DNA of 27,400 nucleotides from Bacteroidota bacterium. Its GTDB lineage: Bacteria; Bacteroidota; Bacteroidia; NS11-12g; UBA955. A program made the position numbers and the translations under genes. Within the stretch, counting starts at the first letter, position 1. Every line of letters begins with the position of its first letter. The notes beneath the pieces are model-generated. The model saw nothing but the letters and a program-made list of their open reading frames with translations. It was not told where the DNA came from and did not search any database. Positions 23,310-27,400 of the stretch are shown in pieces. Where the stretch lies: the NCBI GenBank assembly GCA_027488495.1, contig JAIYBO010000001.1, positions 1 through 27,400 on the forward strand, given 5' to 3'.

Positions 23310-24689
23310 TTATTTCACTTCTCTAATCCACACCTGTGGAACCGAGGCTTCGTAATAGAAAATACCGCGATTCGCATCTTTTTCAGAAGCAAAATCTTTC
23401 AGATACACATAATAGCTCTTGTTACTAGGATCATAGATTTTATAGGACAAAACACCCTTCTTGTACAAATCCTTGATTTGCTTGTTTGCTTTGGCTTCAG
23501 AACTATGCAAACCAGCCACCAAATAAAATCCTGGACCTGGCTTCACTTTTTCGATATTCGGCAACTTGATTTTGGCAGTATCATTGCCCATACCCATCGT
23601 ACGCATATCGTCTAAACTTGTAATAGTGGCTTCTTTGCTCATTCCAAATCCACCCGAACCTTCACCGTCGTTGCCACCATTCTTCCCGTTGCTGCTCACA
23701 TTGGCGTTGCCCTCACCTTCACCTCCGTCTTCTCCATTGGCGCTATTCAAATTAGCATCTCCCTCACCATTGCCCGTTGACCTAGATCCACCACCCAAGG
23801 CTGAAAAACCAATGAAAGTATGGAACTCGTGTGAATTTCCCAAAGCGATACGCTGGCCACCCGTTGGCGTATTGTAAGAGTAGGATACTTTAATATCTTC
23901 CTGGGGAGAGAAACCAATGTTTCCACCAATTTGTCCGATATCATTTCCACCTACACCCACCCAAAACTTGTCTTGGTACCACATAGAAACATTGTACTGC
24001 AAACGGAAATAATTGAAATCATATGCGCTGGCATAAATGGCAGGTTTCAACAACAAGTCATCGCCCAAATCCACATTATAACCCAACATCAAACTACCCT
24101 GAGACTGCATTTTATAGGCGGCTGTGTAGTTGTAATACACATAATCGAAACGAGGTTTTGTTAGGCGAGAAATGGCAAATCCAGCAAACCACTTTTCTCC
24201 ATTCACAAATGCAGAAGCACGCAAATCGGCACGAGTCACTGGCGGTGTTAACAACAACGATTTAATGATGGGGTCATTGCCGCTGATGTATACAGCTTTC
24301 GACATATCGAAGTTCTGAGACAAAGCACCCACACTCACGCCCAAATTCAAATTGGTGGTACCAGCAATTGGAAATGAATATGCGTAGGTTGCGTAGGCAT
24401 TGTGCATCTCCGAAAATCCAACACGTTCACGCATGTAATACAAACCATAACCAGTATTTTTTGCTGGCAAGGGCATCGCTACGTTCAAAACAGTGGTTTG
24501 GGGTGAACCGGGAACCGCTGAAAACATTTTGTTATAGAGCAATGTAACGTGACCTTGATCGTGAGTATTCATCGCAGCCGGATTAATCAAGGAATAATCC
24601 ATGTAAAATTGATCAATTTTCGCACCCATTTGTGCTGTTAACCCGCCTATACAAAGCGCTAACACAGAAACAATTGTAACTTTTTTCAT
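23310..24689 (-). CDS. PorP/SprF-family type IX secretion protein with C-terminal SPOR-like domain
   Basis: This 459-residue protein has a signal peptide (about 1-19) followed by the PorP/SprF barrel: IDQFYMDYSLINPAAMNT, a near-signature Q-F-Y-x(4)-NPA motif, then alternating beta strands to about residue 297 ending HEFHTFIGFSAL. A low-complexity Gly/Asn/Asp/Glu linker (299-350) follows. Residues 384-459 (GFYLVAGLHSSEAKANKQIK, then SYYVYLKDFASEKDANRG and VPQVWI) look like a SPOR-type beta-alpha-beta-beta-alpha-beta unit, which in other proteins binds denuded peptidoglycan. PorP/SprF proteins are usually about 300-340 residues, so the extension is extra. The start lies 8 bp after the stop of the CHU_C adhesin gene, as in sprB-sprF type pairs, where SprF is needed for secretion or surface attachment of SprB. 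Confidence 0.88.
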   Translation of the reverse strand: MKKVTIVSVLALCIGGLTAQMGAKIDQFYMDYSLINPAAMNTHDQGHVTLLYNKMFSAVPGSPQTTVLNVAMPLPAKNTGYGLYYMRERVGFSEMHNAYATYAYSFPIAGTTNLNLGVSVGALSQNFDMSKAVYISGNDPIIKSLLLTPPVTRADLRASAFVNGEKWFAGFAISRLTKPRFDYVYYNYTAAYKMQSQGSLMLGYNVDLGDDLLLKPAIYASAYDFNYFRLQYNVSMWYQDKFWVGVGGNDIGQIGGNIGFSPQEDIKVSYSYNTPTGGQRIALGNSHEFHTFIGFSALGGGSRSTGNGEGDANLNSANGEDGGEGEGNANVSSNGKNGGNDGEGSGGFGMSKEATITSLDDMRTMGMGNDTAKIKLPNIEKVKPGPGFYLVAGLHSSEAKANKQIKDLYKKGVLSYKIYDPSNKSYYVYLKDFASEKDANRGIFYYEASVPQVWIREVK

Positions 24690-24697
24690 CCTTTTGC

Positions 24698-27400
24698 TTA
24701 TCGAATCACTTGAATGTATCCTCTGAATTCTTCGCCATTGAAGCGATTTTTCATGTAGTAAAAATAAATACCCGGAGGCAAATCAGTTCCTTGGTTGTCG
24801 ATGGCTTTCCAATCATTCTGGTAATTTCCAGTGTTGAACACCAACTTACCTTGGCGATCGCTGATTCGAATGTCGAACAAGAACAAATCCGCCAATTCTG
24901 TCAAATCCCAGAAATCATTCTCATTATCACCGTTCGGGGTAATCAAATTCGGAATTTTCACCAATGGTGGATCTACCACCGTAACGAGAACCGAATCCAT
25001 GTCATCGCAACCATTGGAATCAGTACCCGACACGTAATACATGCGCGTCTCCAAAGGCCTGCCAATCACTGTGTCACCATGGCCCACATTCAATGTTGAA
25101 CTGTCGGTCCACCAATAATTCACAGCACCGGTTGCCCACAATGTGGCTTTTTTGCCTCTGTAAATCGTGGTATCACTATACACCACAATGTTGGCCGTTG
25201 GGAATGCCAAAACTTGCACAGAATCGATGGTACTACAAATACCAGTGGTTGCCTTTACCTTGTACCAACCTTTGCCATAAAACTTTTGTGTTTTTACTGT
25301 ATCGCCCGATGGCAACCATTGAATGGTATCTCCACCTCCCGCTGTAACATCAATACTATCACCTTTACACAATGGCATGCTACCTATATAATTGAAAGTC
25401 ACCGAAGGACGCACAACGAAATTGAATGTTTGCGTTAAAGAATCCACACAACCGAGATCATTTTCAATGATGTAGGTTACATCGTGTGGACCAGCGGTGG
25501 TATAATATTGTTTTTTCGGGGCTGGCCCAAAAACAGTTCCTGCTCCAAATTTCCATTTTCTGATGGCAATTGGACGAGCAGAAATGGACGCCGTATCATA
25601 AAAACGAATGGTATCGGGCACACAGATGCCTTCTTGGTAAAATTTGGCGGTGGGAGATGGTTTCACAACGTATTGCTTCACCATACTGTCTGCACAACCA
25701 TTGATTGTCCAACCATACAACTTAACGGTATACACCCCAGTGTCGGCATAGCTGTGGCTACTACTCGATGCGGGCATTTCAGTTTGTTTGTCACCCCAAC
25801 TCCAAGCCGTATTCACCATAGTATCGTTTGGATCAATGCTCACTGAGAACACATAGGTAAAATTGTTGTTCTTAAAACACTGCATACTATCGTTCGGCAC
25901 GATGGTTTGGTCCAAAGTGAATTGTGGATTTGGCATGTAAAACGATCTCACATTTCCCACCGCCGAATCCATACAACCTTCATTGGTTTTTGCCACCATC
26001 ACAACGGTATGTGTTCCTGGTGCAGCGAATAACACCTTTGGCGTTTTTGTAAAGTAGGCCAAGTTGCCATCAAACAACCAACTATAGGTCATTTTGGCTT
26101 CCAAGTTTGGATTCAATTGACCCGTTCTTGTAAATGCAGTGGAGTCTCCAAAACACTTTTCTTTCACCGTATATCCCGCCACGGGCTTAGCATGAACGTA
26201 CACCGTAAGCGTATCAGTACCCACACAACCGGCATTTGAAACAACCGTCAATCTGGTTTTGTAAGCACCTGCCGCTGTATAAGTATACCTTGCACCATAC
26301 ATAGTTGTATCCGTCCCGCCATCTCCGAATGTCCAAGTGTAGGTAGAAGCATAATCGGGATTCATGATATTTGTGTTATCAGTAAATACCGTCTCTTCTT
26401 CGAAACAAGTATGAGACTGCGTATAACTCACATCAGGCAAAGCAAATACCCTAACAGGCTTTACAATAGAATCTCTACATGCACCCTTTTGACCGATATA
26501 ATTTGAATACGAAATCAATTTCACATTATACAAACCAGGAGCTGCATACTTACGACTCAATGTTTTATTGGTGCTCGTAAATCCATCACCCAAGTCCCAT
26601 TTACGCGTAGAAATCAAATCAGGTGCGGCAACCGTACTTTGGTCATCAAACAATACGGATTGACCAAAACACACGTCTTTGGGATCAAACGCTGGAGCCG
26701 GCTTATCGTGTACGATGTAATCGAAGGTATCAATAGCCACACAAGCATTCACCGTAGTCACGCGCAACAAAATCTTGAATGCACCCGGATTTGTATAAGT
26801 ATGTGTGATGGTTTTCGACGTTTTGATTGTGGCTGGCGGCCCATCTCCCAAATTCCAATTCCAACCCGTGATGGTTTCACCGTTCGCTTGAGAGAAATCG
26901 GTCATGGTTGTTTGCTCACCAATACAAACATTGTTTACCGTCTTCAATATAAAAGGAGTGGCATAGATGGTCACCATCTGAACCCAAGAATCCAGGTAAT
27001 TATCTGCATTCAATACAACCAAACTGATGCGATACGTACCGCTATTGGCATATTTATGTACTGCATTCCTCGTGGTTTGACTATTTGTAGCGGCCCCTGC
27101 CTCACCAAAATTCCATTTATAAGAAGTAATGGCTGTTTTGCTTCTCGTTAAGTCCGTAAATTTCAAAGTATCGCCTGAACATCTTCCTGTAAACCTAAAC
27201 GAGGCATGAGGCTCAACATCGCCCAACAAGTTAAGACCCGTTTTACGCTCAGTGGCAGTAATGGCTATTGTACAACCCAACGAAAATGTACCGCCCAAGG
27301 TAGACATGCTCGTGGTTTGAATTTGACCCTTGCGCACCACACTACCCGTCCCACCATGGTTCACCCATGTTGTTGAAGAGGTGTATCCCAAAATCCTCAA
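24698..27400 (-). CDS. Large PKD-repeat adhesin-like protein with CHU_C domain (5' end outside window)
   Basis: At least 901 codons with the stop; the frame is open to the window edge, so the N-terminus and signal peptide are missing. About seven PKD-like modules are visible, each with a W-x-x-G-D-G type strand: YKWNFGEAG, WNWNLGDG, RKWDLGDGF, YTWTFGDGG, YSWLFDGN, WSWGDKQ and RKWKFGAGT. Two Ig-like segments follow (CKGDSIDVTAGGGDTIQWLP; KKATLWATGAVNYWW). The last 87 residues form the gliding-motility-associated CHU_C domain: IPNLITPNGDNENDFWDL, FDIRISDRQGKLVFNTGNY, GIYFYYMKN and a terminal GYIQVIR. Most modules open with a Cys and close with GC-x-D-S, suggesting one disulfide each. Type IX export and a surface adhesin role are inferred from CHU_C and from the following PorP/SprF gene. 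Confidence 0.9.
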   Translation of the reverse strand: MRILGYTSSTTWVNHGGTGSVVRKGQIQTTSMSTLGGTFSLGCTIAITATERKTGLNLLGDVEPHASFRFTGRCSGDTLKFTDLTRSKTAITSYKWNFGEAGAATNSQTTRNAVHKYANSGTYRISLVVLNADNYLDSWVQMVTIYATPFILKTVNNVCIGEQTTMTDFSQANGETITGWNWNLGDGPPATIKTSKTITHTYTNPGAFKILLRVTTVNACVAIDTFDYIVHDKPAPAFDPKDVCFGQSVLFDDQSTVAAPDLISTRKWDLGDGFTSTNKTLSRKYAAPGLYNVKLISYSNYIGQKGACRDSIVKPVRVFALPDVSYTQSHTCFEEETVFTDNTNIMNPDYASTYTWTFGDGGTDTTMYGARYTYTAAGAYKTRLTVVSNAGCVGTDTLTVYVHAKPVAGYTVKEKCFGDSTAFTRTGQLNPNLEAKMTYSWLFDGNLAYFTKTPKVLFAAPGTHTVVMVAKTNEGCMDSAVGNVRSFYMPNPQFTLDQTIVPNDSMQCFKNNNFTYVFSVSIDPNDTMVNTAWSWGDKQTEMPASSSSHSYADTGVYTVKLYGWTINGCADSMVKQYVVKPSPTAKFYQEGICVPDTIRFYDTASISARPIAIRKWKFGAGTVFGPAPKKQYYTTAGPHDVTYIIENDLGCVDSLTQTFNFVVRPSVTFNYIGSMPLCKGDSIDVTAGGGDTIQWLPSGDTVKTQKFYGKGWYKVKATTGICSTIDSVQVLAFPTANIVVYSDTTIYRGKKATLWATGAVNYWWTDSSTLNVGHGDTVIGRPLETRMYYVSGTDSNGCDDMDSVLVTVVDPPLVKIPNLITPNGDNENDFWDLTELADLFLFDIRISDRQGKLVFNTGNYQNDWKAIDNQGTDLPPGIYFYYMKNRFNGEEFRGYIQVIR

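Noticed and set aside
26639..27151. 170-codon plus-strand frame opposite the PKD adhesin
   Set aside because: It is antisense to the repeat protein and shows no domain. Repetitive genes often leave such frames open.
27398..27400. TTG at the window edge as the start of the large PKD gene
   Set aside because: The frame is simply cut by the window. No signal peptide follows and the visible part begins in a beta-rich region.
1..27400. CRISPR arrays, insertion sequences, tRNA or rRNA genes
   Set aside because: I saw no spaced repeats, transposase motifs, terminal inverted repeats or RNA gene signatures. The gaps are too short for most of these.

Overview
The window looks like chromosomal DNA of a member of the Bacteroidota. 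The evidence is a SusC/SusD outer-membrane nutrient uptake pair, two secreted proteins with the gliding-motility/type IX secretion C-terminal (CHU_C) domain, a PorP/SprF-family protein, a fused SecDF, the ftsX-DUF3098-uppP cluster and promoter-like sequences of the Bacteroidota form (TTG about 20 bp before TAnnTTTG). I cannot place it below phylum. I saw no mobile element, CRISPR array, phage gene, rRNA or tRNA, and no stretch over 300 bp lacks a gene.

Left part (1-7481, plus strand): the 3' end of a peroxiredoxin; a secreted formylglycine-generating-enzyme-fold protein that lacks the catalytic cysteines; then a four-gene uptake locus of susC, susD, a small lipoprotein and a secreted two-repeat protein that may bind glycans. 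No degradative enzyme lies beside it, so the substrate is unknown. The locus ends at a 23-bp perfect hairpin shared with the convergent lysA.

Middle (7588-20343, minus strand): in transcription order, a solitary CHU_C/PKD cell-surface protein, then purL, an FAD-dependent amine oxidase, a PolX-like protein and a GT9 glycosyltransferase. The last four are tightly packed and look like one unit. secDF follows with its own terminator, then lysA. These serve purine synthesis, an amine oxidation, DNA repair or phosphoesterase activity, envelope glycan assembly, protein export and lysine/peptidoglycan precursor synthesis. The PolX-like protein keeps every PHP metal ligand but has lost the polymerase aspartates.

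Right part: 20574-23186 (plus) is a compact envelope cluster of ftsX, a DUF3098 membrane protein, uppP and a DUF4159 protein. Facing it across a hairpin terminator, 23310-27400 (minus) holds a large PKD-repeat CHU_C adhesin, cut by the window edge, followed 8 bp later by a PorP/SprF protein carrying a C-terminal SPOR-like domain. This resembles the known SprB-SprF type pairing of a type IX secreted adhesin with its partner.

Most of the window is ordinary. The points worth a second look are the PorP-SPOR fusion, the degenerate polymerase domain of PolX, the repeat protein in the sus locus, the cysteine-less FGE protein, and several promoter matches so close to start codons that leaderless or very short-leader mRNAs are implied.
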